DNA from: JBFHIJ01 sp041596515
GTDB lineage: Bacteria > Bacteroidota > Ignavibacteria > Kapaibacteriales > UBA2268
Length of the DNA stretch: 64,000 nucleotides
Direction of reading: 5' to 3'
Assembly (NCBI GenBank): GCA_041596515.1
Contig: JBFHIJ010000011.1
Span: forward strand, 1 to 64,000
The notes beneath the pieces are model-generated. The model ran no database searches. It worked only from the letters and a program-made list of their open reading frames with translations, and was not told the DNA's origin. Below, one piece after another: positions 1 to 9,025 of the stretch (positions within the stretch are counted from its first letter, which is position 1; every line of letters starts with the position of its first letter). Both the position numbers and the translations under genes were made by a program.

Positions 1-181
1 TAACATGAACTACTTCTGGACAAAAGAAGAAGTTCTTGAAAAATTAGACAAAAAAATGACTGACGCATATCATGCAGTTTCTGATTTAGCTCAATCAAGA
101 AACGTATACATGAGAGATGCTGCTTACATGATCTCTGTTTCAAGAGTTGCTGAAGCATGCAAAATGCGTGGTTGGGTATAA
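1..181 (+). CDS. Glu/Leu/Phe/Val dehydrogenase, C-terminal end (partial)
   Basis: Only the last 59 codons are present; the reading frame enters at base 2 and stops with TAA at 179-181. The tail contains SRNVYMRDAAYMISVSRV and ends in an arginine-glycine-tryptophan-valine stretch. This closing helix is typical of hexameric glutamate dehydrogenases, which interconvert glutamate and 2-oxoglutarate with NAD(P)H. No catalytic residues fall inside the window, so cofactor preference cannot be judged. A hairpin with a T-run follows 35 bases downstream, so this is probably the last gene of its transcript. The family call rests on C-terminal sequence only. Confidence 0.8.
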   Translation, partial: NMNYFWTKEEVLEKLDKKMTDAYHAVSDLAQSRNVYMRDAAYMISVSRVAEACKMRGWV

Positions 182-216
182 TCTATTAGTTTAGAGAATA
201 CTAAAATCATATAAAA

Positions 217-246
217 AGAGCCGATCTTAATGATTGGCTTTTTTTG
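217..246. terminator. Intrinsic terminator, probably bidirectional
   Basis: Arms AGCCGATC (219-226) and GATTGGCT (232-239) pair with one G-T wobble around a 5-base loop. A T-run follows on the plus strand and an A-run precedes the hairpin, giving T-runs in both directions. It lies 3' of the dehydrogenase gene and also 3' of the small minus-strand ORF at 256-369. Confidence 0.8.
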
Positions 247-255
247 TATTTATAA

Positions 256-369
256 TTACATTGATTCAATCTTTTTTTTCTTCTTCTTTTTGCATTTACC
301 ATTGCACTTTCCTTCACACAATGTTCCCTTGCATTTAAGCTTATCCAAATTTTTACTCTTTTTTCCCAT
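256..369 (-). CDS. Putative 37-residue Cys/Lys-rich small protein
   Basis: An open ATG-to-TAA frame of 37 codons sits alone on the minus strand between two plus-strand genes. The predicted peptide is strongly basic. It has four cysteines at positions 13, 18, 22 and 26 (C-x4-C-x3-C-x3-C, within KCKGTLCEGKCNGKC), directly followed by seven lysines. The cysteine spacing could bind a metal, but I recognise no family. In support of a real gene, the terminator at 217-246 is also correctly placed and oriented for this strand. Against it, the ORF is very short, its Shine-Dalgarno is weak (AAGAAAG about 6 bases upstream), and a lysine run can arise from an A-rich stretch by chance. Confidence 0.35.
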   Translation of the reverse strand: MGKKSKNLDKLKCKGTLCEGKCNGKCKKKKKKKIESM

Positions 370-432
370 AAATCTTTCTTAGTTTTACCAAAATAATATA
401 ATTGACGTTTTATCTAATAGGAATATTGATTT

Positions 433-1308
433 ATGCGGAACGATACTAAAGCGATATTACTTGCTATTGTGGCAGTTCTTGCATGGTCAACTGTAGCAAC
501 TGCTTTTAAGCTTGCACTTAATTATGCTCAGCCAATCAATCTTGTTTTTTATTCCTCATTATTTTCTACAGTTATTTTGGCTTTTGCAAACCTAAAACAA
601 TTTAAAACTTATAAAGTAGACGATGTTAAAAATCATTTGAAACTATCTATTTTACCCGGATTTATAAATCCATTTATTTATTATATAGTACTGTTCACAT
701 CCTATGACATGCTACCAGCTGCCCATGCACAAATAATCAACTACTCATGGGGTGTAATACTTGCAGTCATGTCTGCATTAGTTTTGAAAAAGAAGCTGAG
801 TGTTATCTCTCTTTTAGGTGTTCTAATAAGTTTTATTGGTACCGGAGTTGTGATTTTGGGAAGCAGCTCAGCAGTAGGCGAAAAGAATATTTTAGGATAT
901 ATCTTTGCATTTGCCAGTGCTTTTCTTTGGGCAATATATTGGATTATTAATATGAAAGACAAAAGGGACGCTTCAGAAAAGTTATTTTGGAACTTTTTTG
1001 TATCTCTCGCATTTTTGTTGACATATTCCATAATAGACGCTGATATGCTTGTTTTCAGCTCGGAGGTAATATTATATTCTGCATATATTGGCACATTTGA
1101 GATGGGCTTAACTTTTATATTATGGGGAAAAGCCTTATATTACTCAAATGATACTGCGAAAATAAGTAATTTAATTTATTTATCCCCTTTTCTGTCACTT
1201 ATATTAATCAATGCAGTGTTAAATGAGGCGATAGAAATGTCTGCAGTTATGGGGCTTTTGCTTATTGTGGTTGGCTTAATTATTAATTTTTCTCAAAAAA
1301 AAGTTTAG
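433..1308 (+). CDS. EamA/DMT-superfamily permease
   Basis: A 291-residue integral membrane protein with about ten hydrophobic segments, arranged as two repeated halves of roughly five helices. This is the usual size and layout of drug/metabolite transporter (EamA) proteins. The first helix carries the typical AWSTVATAFK pattern, and the second half restarts near residue 153 (GYIFAFASAFLWAIYWI). EamA proteins export or import small metabolites such as amino acids, but the substrate cannot be read from sequence. The next gene starts 10 bases downstream, so the two are probably co-transcribed although functionally unrelated. Confidence 0.85.
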   Translation: MRNDTKAILLAIVAVLAWSTVATAFKLALNYAQPINLVFYSSLFSTVILAFANLKQFKTYKVDDVKNHLKLSILPGFINPFIYYIVLFTSYDMLPAAHAQIINYSWGVILAVMSALVLKKKLSVISLLGVLISFIGTGVVILGSSSAVGEKNILGYIFAFASAFLWAIYWIINMKDKRDASEKLFWNFFVSLAFLLTYSIIDADMLVFSSEVILYSAYIGTFEMGLTFILWGKALYYSNDTAKISNLIYLSPFLSLILINAVLNEAIEMSAVMGLLLIVVGLIINFSQKKV

Positions 1309-1318
1309 GAGAGATGCT

Positions 1319-1744
1319 ATGAGTGCAAAGAATGGGGACACAGTAAAAGTACATTACACAGGCAAATTGTCATCAGGTGAAGTTTTTGATTCTTCCGAAG
1401 GTAGAGATCCAATTCAATTTGCTATCGGTGGTGGTCAAGTGATACCTGGTTTCGAACAAGGCATCGAAGGTATGCAGATCGGCGATAAAAAAACAGTTGA
1501 AATATCTGTAGATCAAGCATATGGTGAGTATAGAGATGAACTTATATTCCCAATAGGAAAAGATAAGCTTCCAGCTGAAATCAACCCTGAAGTAGGCATG
1601 CAATTGACTATGAATAACCCTCAAGGTCAAGTATTTCCTGTAACTGTAAAAGAAATTACAGATGATACTATCATGCTAGATGCTAATCACAAATTAGCCG
1701 GCAAAGACCTTATCTTTGATTTAGAATTAGTAGAAATCGTATAA
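1319..1744 (+). CDS. FKBP-type peptidyl-prolyl cis-trans isomerase (SlyD-like)
   Basis: A 141-residue cytoplasmic protein with no signal peptide. It begins with the FKBP signature (GDTVKVHYTGKLSSGEVFDSS) and continues with GGGQVIPGFEQGIEGMQIGDKK. The middle then departs from simple FKBPs: an inserted-flap region around residues 65-125 resembles the chaperone insert of SlyD. Unlike E. coli SlyD, it has no histidine/cysteine-rich metal-binding tail. The expected roles are prolyl isomerisation and folding assistance. The start is supported by AGGAGAG 7 bases upstream. A strong hairpin follows the stop. Confidence 0.92.
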   Translation: MSAKNGDTVKVHYTGKLSSGEVFDSSEGRDPIQFAIGGGQVIPGFEQGIEGMQIGDKKTVEISVDQAYGEYRDELIFPIGKDKLPAEINPEVGMQLTMNNPQGQVFPVTVKEITDDTIMLDANHKLAGKDLIFDLELVEIV

Positions 1745-1768
1745 GATATAGGTTTTACAAAAAATTTG

Positions 1769-1804
1769 AAAAGGGACTTCCACTTAGTTTTGGAAGTCCC
1801 TTTT
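1769..1804. terminator. Bidirectional intrinsic terminator
   Basis: A perfect 14-bp stem (AAAAGGGACTTCCA, 1769-1782, with its complement at 791-804 of the same kilobase, i.e. 1791-1804) around an 8-base loop. T-runs lie on both strands. It sits between the convergent FKBP and S9 peptidase genes and can serve both. Confidence 0.9.
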
Positions 1805-1841
1805 CCGTATAAAAGGTATATTTTTTATTTCGTTCTGATTA

Positions 1842-4598
1842 CTATCTTCCTTGATAAGGTACACCCTTTGTCATCCACTCGGGAGCCGGAGTGTCTAATA
1901 GATAATGGTCAAAAAATTCTTTCATCTTGATAGCGTAATCTAATTTATTATGATACTTTCTAGGATGATGTGGTTCGTTTCTATATTCTAAGAATATACA
2001 GTTTTTATTTAACCTTCTGTATGCCATATATAACTCTATTCCTTGTTCCCAGGGCACTGCTTCGTCAATGTTGCCGAACATAAACAGAAATGGCGTGTTA
2101 GCTTTAGGTGCTTGCATCACAGGAGAGTTCCTTAGATAGCTATCAAGTGAGTCCCATAATGTACCGCCAATTCTACTTTGTTGCTTTTCATACTGGAACT
2201 GGCGAGTTAAACCTGAACCCAAACGAATACCACTGTAGGCACTTGTCATATTGGCTACAGGAGCACCTGCACATGCTGCTGCAAACATATCAGTAGCAGT
2301 TATCATAAATGCAGTTTCATAACCACCCCATGAGTGTCCCTGTATTGCTATTTTTTTAGCATCGGCTATACCCATGTCTATCAAATGCTGAGCACCACGA
2401 GTCAAGGCATCTGTTGCATCCATTCCCGGATTGCCGTCTACATACTTTATATCCGGTAAAAGCACTACGTAACCGTCGTTCAAGTATACTTGGAAGCACG
2501 GTCTATGATTAATTTGAGGCAGGGTAAAATTAAACATTCTGTCTGAAAACGTTTCGTAGAAGTAAATCAAAACAGGGTAACGTTTAGAAGGATCAAAGTT
2601 TTCAGGTTTAAGTACAATTCCCTGCAAATCTTCTCCTCTGCCGTTTTTCCATTCTGTAAGCTCAGCATTGCCCCATTTATATTCAGACAGTTCTGGGTTC
2701 ACATTAGTTGTTTTTTGAGGCATTTCCATGTTAAAATTTGTGAGCCACAAATCAGGGAATTCCTCATAGCTTTCACGTGAAATTACAACTCTGTCTGCGT
2801 GCTCTGCTTTAGCAATAATTCTGTATCTTTTGTTCTCTTTTAATAACTGCTTGATTTCGCTATTTGTAAATTTCATTGTATATATAGCTTGAAATTTTTG
2901 TTTATAGTGGAATCCTTCTAAGAGCAGAGAGTCTTCGTATGTATAATATTTTCGTTTGCCAAGTAGATTTTTAATTCTGAAGCGAAGAGTGTCAGCTCTT
3001 CCTTTTCCATTAGTGATATTAGAATAGTTAGAAGGCATAAGTGTACTAAATTTCCAAATATCGTATTTGTCATATATCATCACAGCATCATCGTTTTCAA
3101 ACCACCCGGCAATACCGTATGGCTGAGGCGATTCAGGTTTATCATTGTCTTCATCATAAAACTTAACGTCTATTTTATCAGTAAGATTGCTCGCCGTTTG
3201 TTTTATCGTATTATACAAATACCAGTCCCCACTGTCGTAATAAGCTATATACTTACCATTAGGAGATAGAGTGCCGGATGTAATATTTTTAGTTGAAATT
3301 TTATATTTTTTACCAGTCATCAGCTCGACAGCATAAATATCCTGATACCAGCCGTCCCAGGTAATTAATTTGTTATAAGGCTTAGCATTATATGCAATAG
3401 CGTAATTAGGATTTTCTGTAAACTGTACTTCCGGTAGAGTTGTATCAGCAAGTTGGACATATTTATTTGGAGTAAGGAAATAACATGTCATATATGTTCT
3501 GTTTTTTTCTTCTTTCCATTCCTTTTTTTGATTTGGAATAATTTTAGGGTCATTCCAATGCCAAATATCAAGTTCGGTATGAGCTAATATAGTATCTATA
3601 TTTTGATAATTTTTAATATCATATTTGATTTCGTCTTCATCTTCAAGTTTTTCCCATTTAGGTTTTAAACCGAAGAAGAGTCTTTCGCCGTCTTTAGTCC
3701 ATTTCAAATCATTCTTCTCAGGTAAATACCAAGAACCATTCTCATGAGCTTGGTTATATATAGGATAGGTATCATTTTTTTCTGCATCCCAATTGTACAT
3801 TTCAGAGTATTTAATTTCACCTTCATCATCCAAAGGAGATTGCATAAAGGTTAAAACATTATATACTTTATTCCAAGCGAGATTAGAAAATTTATTGTCC
3901 TTTTCTATTTTTACTGCAGAAATTGGAGCAAATTCCTCTTTTAAATTTCGGTAATATAAACCATCTTTCTTACTGTCAGGTGAAGATACTGAGTAAAATA
4001 AGTAAGTAGAGTTACTATCTAAAGCATAATCAATAACGTCGTCCATCATAATTTCTGTGCCGGAAGTAAGATGCCTCAAGATAAAAGGTCTTCCTGTTTT
4101 TTTCTTTTTAAGATCTTTATGTTTAACAGGGTCTTTGTCTTTCATATAAACAATCCATCTACTATCTTCAGTGAACTCATATTTGTTAACTTCAGGAATA
4201 TCAGTAGAGATTCCGGATTCTAAATTTAGAAGAACTAAATTATTTTTAGGTTTATCGTTATCCTTATCCTGATCCTTATCAGTATTAATTCTTTCCAAAA
4301 TGTCAGGTCTTTTCTTTACCGCTGCCCATTTAGTGTCATTAGAGAACAAAGTAGAAGTACCTCTATCTACGAAATGTTCGTCTTCGTTTAAAGTAGATTT
4401 TATATATGCAGTAGTATTCCCTCTATCAGGATATGTACAGTAAGAAACCCATTTCCCATTATCAGAAATATTTTGTAATGTTATACCTTGAAATCTCATT
4501 ACATCTGGAAATGTAAATTCTCTTTCACCACTAAATAGTGCTAATGAAGAGATGATAAGCACTGTTAGTAGTAAAAGAATATAAATTTTTCTCTTCAT
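1842..4598 (-). CDS. Secreted S9-family prolyl oligopeptidase-like serine peptidase
   Basis: A protein of about 918 residues with an N-terminal signal sequence (MKRKIYILLLLTVLIISSLALF), so it acts outside the cytoplasm. The first two thirds look like a beta-propeller with repeated WxxD/G-type blades. The last 250 residues form the alpha/beta-hydrolase peptidase domain. The catalytic triad is visible as Ser756 in GHSWGGY, Asp845 in FGNIDEAVPW and His877 or 878 in NEPHHPRKYH. Such enzymes cleave peptides, often after proline, and support peptide scavenging. I chose the ATG at 4598 because it starts directly at the signal peptide; an in-frame GTG lies three codons upstream. A charged, Asp/Lys-rich stretch near residue 110 is unusual but in frame. 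Confidence 0.9.
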   Translation of the reverse strand: MKRKIYILLLLTVLIISSLALFSGEREFTFPDVMRFQGITLQNISDNGKWVSYCTYPDRGNTTAYIKSTLNEDEHFVDRGTSTLFSNDTKWAAVKKRPDILERINTDKDQDKDNDKPKNNLVLLNLESGISTDIPEVNKYEFTEDSRWIVYMKDKDPVKHKDLKKKKTGRPFILRHLTSGTEIMMDDVIDYALDSNSTYLFYSVSSPDSKKDGLYYRNLKEEFAPISAVKIEKDNKFSNLAWNKVYNVLTFMQSPLDDEGEIKYSEMYNWDAEKNDTYPIYNQAHENGSWYLPEKNDLKWTKDGERLFFGLKPKWEKLEDEDEIKYDIKNYQNIDTILAHTELDIWHWNDPKIIPNQKKEWKEEKNRTYMTCYFLTPNKYVQLADTTLPEVQFTENPNYAIAYNAKPYNKLITWDGWYQDIYAVELMTGKKYKISTKNITSGTLSPNGKYIAYYDSGDWYLYNTIKQTASNLTDKIDVKFYDEDNDKPESPQPYGIAGWFENDDAVMIYDKYDIWKFSTLMPSNYSNITNGKGRADTLRFRIKNLLGKRKYYTYEDSLLLEGFHYKQKFQAIYTMKFTNSEIKQLLKENKRYRIIAKAEHADRVVISRESYEEFPDLWLTNFNMEMPQKTTNVNPELSEYKWGNAELTEWKNGRGEDLQGIVLKPENFDPSKRYPVLIYFYETFSDRMFNFTLPQINHRPCFQVYLNDGYVVLLPDIKYVDGNPGMDATDALTRGAQHLIDMGIADAKKIAIQGHSWGGYETAFMITATDMFAAACAGAPVANMTSAYSGIRLGSGLTRQFQYEKQQSRIGGTLWDSLDSYLRNSPVMQAPKANTPFLFMFGNIDEAVPWEQGIELYMAYRRLNKNCIFLEYRNEPHHPRKYHNKLDYAIKMKEFFDHYLLDTPAPEWMTKGVPYQGR

Positions 4599-4997
4599 GA
4601 CACTCACTCATATTTACACAAATTAACTAAGATATGTAAGTTATCATTTTTTTCTAAGTTATAGAAATATTTGCGTCTTCTAATAAAATATTATTGATGA
4701 TTTGGTTTGATCTGTATATAAATAATTTTAGCAATTACAAGAAATTATGGCTCAAGATGATATTTCCAAATTGATAGTAAACTTATTTATTATGTCTCAG
4801 ATTCTATTTCCATCCGATTTTAAAAAATATAAGAATACGATTCAATATTATCAATAATTCACTTACAATAGAAGCGTAAAATGTGTATATTATAATGCTA
4901 GGATAAGTATACTAGTGTCTTATTATTACCATGCTATATTGCTATTAATCAATACAAGGCTGACAATAATAAGCGATATAATTTATTACTATAGACT
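4599..4997. other. Intergenic region, no convincing gene
   Basis: About 400 A/T-rich bases between the divergent S9 peptidase and DUF3788-like genes, so both promoters should lie here. A 36-codon plus-strand ORF beginning at an ATG near 4747 is open, but it has no Shine-Dalgarno and no recognisable motif. I see no hairpin terminator, tRNA or repeat. Confidence 0.6.
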
Positions 4998-5435
4998 ATG
5001 GATTCTATGCAGATGCCAAATTTACTTCTACAAAATTCTGATATTTTCTCGAATGATGATGTTCTTTGTAAACAACTTCAGAATAGATTCCAAATATTAA
5101 AAGATATAAGAAAAGCAGGCACAGAAGTCAATAGTGATATTACATTTGAGTGGAATTTCTATAAAGATGGAAAAGCATGGCTCTGCAAGGCAATGCTAAA
5201 GAAAAAAACAATATTTTGGATTTCGGTGTGGGATGATTGCTTTAAAGTTACTTTCTACTTTTCAGGAAAGAAAAAAGAAGCTTTCTTGGAATCAGATATC
5301 AATGAAAGCTACAAAGGAATTATTAAATCGGCGAAACCAGCCGGAAAAATTTGTCCCCTTACTATAGAATTTAAAGAGACTCAGGACATTAAAGATTTTG
5401 CTACAATTGTGGCACTTAAAATAAAGCTAAAATAA
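4998..5435 (+). CDS. DUF3788-like small cytoplasmic protein
   Basis: A 145-residue soluble protein with no signal peptide. The core (ITFEWNFYKDGKAWLCKAML, then FKVTFYFSGKKKEAFLESDI and KICPLTIEF) resembles the DUF3788 family. Members of that family are small alpha/beta proteins of unknown biochemical role. The start is uncertain because ATG codons occur at residues 1, 4 and 6. The HMG-CoA-lyase-like gene begins 27 bases after the stop, so this gene may be the first of that transcript. No functional link is evident. Confidence 0.75.
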   Translation: MDSMQMPNLLLQNSDIFSNDDVLCKQLQNRFQILKDIRKAGTEVNSDITFEWNFYKDGKAWLCKAMLKKKTIFWISVWDDCFKVTFYFSGKKKEAFLESDINESYKGIIKSAKPAGKICPLTIEFKETQDIKDFATIVALKIKLK

Positions 5436-5462
5436 ATCATATTCATAAAATCAGAGATAGCT

Positions 5463-6368
5463 ATGAATAGTATTGTACTTCATGAGGTAGGTCTTAGAGA
5501 TGGTTTGCAAATGGAAAAGCAAGTTATTACTACAAAACAAAAAATAGAATGGACTGAAAAATTAATCAAATCCGGAGTTGAAATAATTCAACTTGGCTCT
5601 TTTGTGCATCCTGTTAAAGTACCTCAAATGGCAGATACAGATGAACTTTTCAGGTATTTTTCTAAGAAAGAAAATCATCCTGAAAATGTCATTTTTTCAG
5701 GTCTTGTATTAAATGAAAAGGGAATGCTACGTGGAATGGATTGTGGAGTAGATATGTTCTGCCTTGGAGTATCAGCTAGTGACACTCACAGTAAAAAAAA
5801 CACTGGGATGTCATCGATTGAAGCTCAAGATAGAATAATTGCCATGGCCGGAGAAATCGCTAAAGACGGTAAGAAAGTGCAGGCTTCTGTGCAATCTGCT
5901 TTTGGTTGCGGTTTTGAAGGTAAAATTGATGAACTGAAAGTACTTGAAATAATAAAACGGTACGTTAGCAGCGGTATCAAATACATAAGTTTAGCAGACA
6001 CTGCCGGGCACGCTAACCCTGCACAAGTGCAAAGACTGTTTAGTGCTGTTCGTGACATAGCTCCTGATGTAGAGATAGCTTGCCATTTTCATAATACTTA
6101 TGGCTTAGGCATTATAAATTGCAAGGCAGCTTTTGATAGTGGAGTAAGATATTTTGAAACTGCATTTGGAGGCATTGGCGGATGTCCGTTTACAAAAGTT
6201 GCTGCAGGAAATGTCTGCACTGAAGACTTTGTAAACTATTTACAACGAATGGGCTACCGAAAAGATATTAAAAATGATGTGCTTATTGACCTTGCAAAAG
6301 ATATGTCTAAGGTCTTAGATAAGGTACTTCCGGGATATGTATATAAAACCGGTAGTTTATCTTATTAG
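5463..6368 (+). CDS. HMG-CoA lyase-family enzyme (possible citramalyl-CoA lyase)
   Basis: A 301-residue TIM-barrel acyl-CoA lyase. The family catalytic set is intact: Arg12-Asp13 in VGLRDGLQ, His208 and His210 in CHFHNTYG, and Cys241 in GGIGGCPFTK, followed by AAGNVCTED. Known members split 3-hydroxy-3-methylglutaryl-CoA into acetyl-CoA and acetoacetate. The downstream neighbours are a CaiB-type CoA-transferase and a LeuC/LeuD pair; no methylcrotonyl-CoA carboxylase or other leucine-breakdown gene is present. The one-carbon-shorter analogue citramalyl-CoA (giving acetyl-CoA and pyruvate) is therefore an attractive alternative substrate. Family assignment is firm; the substrate is inference. 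Confidence 0.9.
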   Translation: MNSIVLHEVGLRDGLQMEKQVITTKQKIEWTEKLIKSGVEIIQLGSFVHPVKVPQMADTDELFRYFSKKENHPENVIFSGLVLNEKGMLRGMDCGVDMFCLGVSASDTHSKKNTGMSSIEAQDRIIAMAGEIAKDGKKVQASVQSAFGCGFEGKIDELKVLEIIKRYVSSGIKYISLADTAGHANPAQVQRLFSAVRDIAPDVEIACHFHNTYGLGIINCKAAFDSGVRYFETAFGGIGGCPFTKVAAGNVCTEDFVNYLQRMGYRKDIKNDVLIDLAKDMSKVLDKVLPGYVYKTGSLSY

Positions 6369-6392
6369 TATTGTGTGTTATAGGGAGATAAT

Positions 6393-7592
6393 ATGAAAAA
6401 GCTTTTAGAAGGGATTAGAGTGCTTGATTTAACCAATGTACTCTCAGGTCCATTTGCTTCTTTGCATCTTGCATGGCTGGGTGCAGAAGTAATTAAAATT
6501 GAAAATCCAAATGGGGGAGACCTCGCCAGAAAATTAGGTTGCGTTCCCGAATACAATCAGAAACTAATGGGGACAAGTTTTCTTGCTCAAAATGCAAACA
6601 AAAAATCCTTGACCCTTAATCTAAAAGAAGAAAAGGGCAAAGAGATATTCAAAAAATTAGCCGAATCAGCTGATGTAGTAGTCGAAAACTTTCGTCCCGG
6701 CGTGATGGACAGGCTTGGTGTTGGATATGAAGTGATAAAAGAAATAAATCCTAAGATTATTTATTTAGCCATTTCAGGTTACGGACAGACAGGCCCGGAT
6801 GCTAAGAAACCTGCTTACGACCAGATTATTCAGGGACTTTCAGGTGTGATGTCAATAAATGGCAATAAGGACTTAAATCCGCTTAGAGCCGGATTTCCTC
6901 TCTGCGACACAGTGGGTGGTTTAAATGGTGCATTTGCTATTATGTCAGCTCTCTTTTATAGAGAAAGGCATGGCATAGGTCAGTTTATAGATATATCACT
7001 TCTTGATTCGATTATGCCACTAATGGGCTGGGTAGCAGCTAACTTACTAATAGGGGAGCAGCAGCCTACATTGCTCGGCAATGATAATTTTACCGCAGCT
7101 CCTTCTGGAATGTTTGTTACAAAAGATGGCTACATTAATATTGCTGCAAACAAGCAAGAGCAGTGGCAAGCAGTGACAGATGTGCTTGGTTTGCCTGAGT
7201 TAAAAGAAGATACCCGATTCAAGGAAAGGGATACAAGAAAAGCAAATAGAAATGAGCTAACTCCTATTTTAGAAGAAAAACTCAAAGAGAGAAATACTGA
7301 AGAATGGGTTACGCTTTTGAATAAAGCAGGAGTGCCGTCAGGAGCTATTTTAAGTTTAGAAGATGCACTTCAACAGCCTCAGGCAAATCATAGAAATACC
7401 TTTACAGATGTGCGTGTGGACGAGCTGGATAGAAGCGTAAAATTATTCAATATGACCGCTAAATTCAGTGAAACTCCGGGTGTCGTTGAAACTCCGCCAC
7501 CTACTCTATCTCAACACACCAATGAGATATTAGAAAGTGTTGGATATACTGCAGCCGATCTAAAGGACTTAAAAGAAAGCGGTGTTATTTAG
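6393..7592 (+). CDS. CaiB/BaiF (class III) CoA-transferase
   Basis: A 399-residue protein with the class III opening (GIRVLDLTNVLSGPFASLHLAWLGAEVIKIE, shown here only as the family pattern at residues 7-37). The expected catalytic aspartate is Asp172 in GFPLCDTVGG. The ENFRPGVMDRLG and ISGYGQTGP blocks are present, and the length is standard. The enzyme moves CoA between carboxylic acids through an aspartyl-CoA adduct. Position 24 bases after the lyase gene, with GGGAG 7-8 bases before its ATG, argues for one transcript. The likely job is activating the acid (for example citramalate with succinyl-CoA) that the lyase then cleaves; this substrate is inferred from context. Confidence 0.92.
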   Translation: MKKLLEGIRVLDLTNVLSGPFASLHLAWLGAEVIKIENPNGGDLARKLGCVPEYNQKLMGTSFLAQNANKKSLTLNLKEEKGKEIFKKLAESADVVVENFRPGVMDRLGVGYEVIKEINPKIIYLAISGYGQTGPDAKKPAYDQIIQGLSGVMSINGNKDLNPLRAGFPLCDTVGGLNGAFAIMSALFYRERHGIGQFIDISLLDSIMPLMGWVAANLLIGEQQPTLLGNDNFTAAPSGMFVTKDGYINIAANKQEQWQAVTDVLGLPELKEDTRFKERDTRKANRNELTPILEEKLKERNTEEWVTLLNKAGVPSGAILSLEDALQQPQANHRNTFTDVRVDELDRSVKLFNMTAKFSETPGVVETPPPTLSQHTNEILESVGYTAADLKDLKESGVI

Positions 7593-7732
7593 AGAATATC
7601 ACTAAAATTATTCTACTCTAAAAGGATTTTATCATCTAAAGAATGGGATAAGTTTAAATAGATAAAATCAAGAAAGAATCAGATTTAACTTTGGAAAATG
7701 GGCTTTCCAGAGATATTATAGGGAGTAAACCA

Positions 7733-9025
7733 ATGGGAAAAACAATAGTAGAAAAAATACTGGCGAAGCAAACCGGTATTGAAAACCTTAAAATTGGTGA
7801 CGTTGTAGAGCCTAAGGTAGGTTTGGCGATGTCTCATGAAAATGGATCTCTGGTAGTTAATCAGTTTTATGAAATTTATAAAGAATTAGAGAAACCGGCT
7901 CGGGTATGGGACCCCGGCAAAATTGCTTTAATCTTTGATCACAGAGTTCCTGCAGAAAGTAAAAAAACTGCTAGCAATCAGGCTAAAATCAGAGCTTTTG
8001 TAAAAGAGCAAAATATAGACAAATTTCATGATATTCGCGGTGACGAAGGTGGAATCTGCCACCAAATATTGCCTGAAAATGGATATGTACATCCCGGAGA
8101 AGTTGTTGTGGGCACAGACAGCCACACTACTACACACGGTGCATTAGGTGCATTTGCGTTTGGCATTGGAGCTACGGAAATGGCAGCCGTTTGGGCATTA
8201 GGTAAAATTCTAAATGTAGAAGTGCCTAACACTATCAAAGTAGTAGTGACTGGTGAGCTTAAGCCGTATGTATATGCAAAAGATATAATACTTAATCTAA
8301 TTGGTAAAATATCTGCAGAGGGTGGAAACTTCAGAGTTCTGGAATTTCACGGAGATACTATTAAAAAAATGAGTACTTCAGGGCGTTTGACTATTAGTAA
8401 CATGAGTGTAGAGGCAGGAGCCACTGCCGGAATAATTCCTCCTGATGCTGAAACTGTGCGTTACCTAAGAGAAGAAGCAGGATATACCGGAGAAATTGAT
8501 ATGGTAGCTCCTGATGAAGATGCTGTATATGAAAGAGTAGTAGAAATTGATGCTTCTTCATTAGAGCCTCAAATAGCTGCTCCTCACACCGTAGATAACG
8601 TAAAAGATATCAGCGAACTTGTAGGAATAGCAGTGCAACAGGCAGTCGTGGGTTCATGTACTAATGGTAGAATAGAAGATATTAAAGATGCAGCTGACAT
8701 AGTCAGAGGCAAAAAGGTATCAAGAGATACAAGGCTTCTTGTGTTCCCTGCATCATATAAAATATATAATGAAGCATTAGAAAAAGGCTACATTACTGAT
8801 ATTGTAAAAGCAGGTGGAGTAGTTATGAACCCAGGCTGCGGACCTTGCTTAGGCGTTCATCAAGGTGCATTAGGCGACGGAGAGCGAGCAATCGCAACGA
8901 CCAATCGTAACTTTCAGGGGCGCATGGGTAATCCTAACTCTGAAGTATATTTAAGCTCAGCTGCCGTAGCTGCGGCAAGTGCATTAACCGGAGTTATTAC
9001 TAATCCGCAAAAAGGAGGTTTCTAA
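7733..9025 (+). CDS. Aconitase-superfamily hydro-lyase, large subunit (LeuC/HacA-like)
   Basis: A 430-residue large subunit of the isopropylmalate/homoaconitate/citraconate-type dehydratases. The three iron-sulfur ligands are present as Cys309 (GSCTNGR), Cys369 and Cys372 (NPGCGPCLG). Conserved FDHRVPA, GTDSHTTTHGALGAFAFGIG and GNPNSEVYLSSAAVAAASA blocks are also present. It belongs to the short archaeal-type LeuC2 group (about 420 residues), not the 470-residue E. coli LeuC type. The start is set at ATG 7733 by GGGAG 7 bases upstream; the frame extends 14 codons further back without support. No leuA or leuB lies nearby, which argues against a leucine-synthesis role. Confidence 0.9.
   Translation: MGKTIVEKILAKQTGIENLKIGDVVEPKVGLAMSHENGSLVVNQFYEIYKELEKPARVWDPGKIALIFDHRVPAESKKTASNQAKIRAFVKEQNIDKFHDIRGDEGGICHQILPENGYVHPGEVVVGTDSHTTTHGALGAFAFGIGATEMAAVWALGKILNVEVPNTIKVVVTGELKPYVYAKDIILNLIGKISAEGGNFRVLEFHGDTIKKMSTSGRLTISNMSVEAGATAGIIPPDAETVRYLREEAGYTGEIDMVAPDEDAVYERVVEIDASSLEPQIAAPHTVDNVKDISELVGIAVQQAVVGSCTNGRIEDIKDAADIVRGKKVSRDTRLLVFPASYKIYNEALEKGYITDIVKAGGVVMNPGCGPCLGVHQGALGDGERAIATTNRNFQGRMGNPNSEVYLSSAAVAAASALTGVITNPQKGGF

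Noticed and set aside
4747..4857. 36-codon ORF in the gap before the DUF3788-like gene
   Set aside because: No Shine-Dalgarno, no motif and A/T-rich composition; expected by chance in such a region.
5463..6368. HMG-CoA lyase as part of a leucine-degradation operon
   Set aside because: No isovaleryl-CoA dehydrogenase, methylcrotonyl-CoA carboxylase or glutaconyl-CoA hydratase gene is nearby, while hydro-lyase and CoA-transferase genes are.
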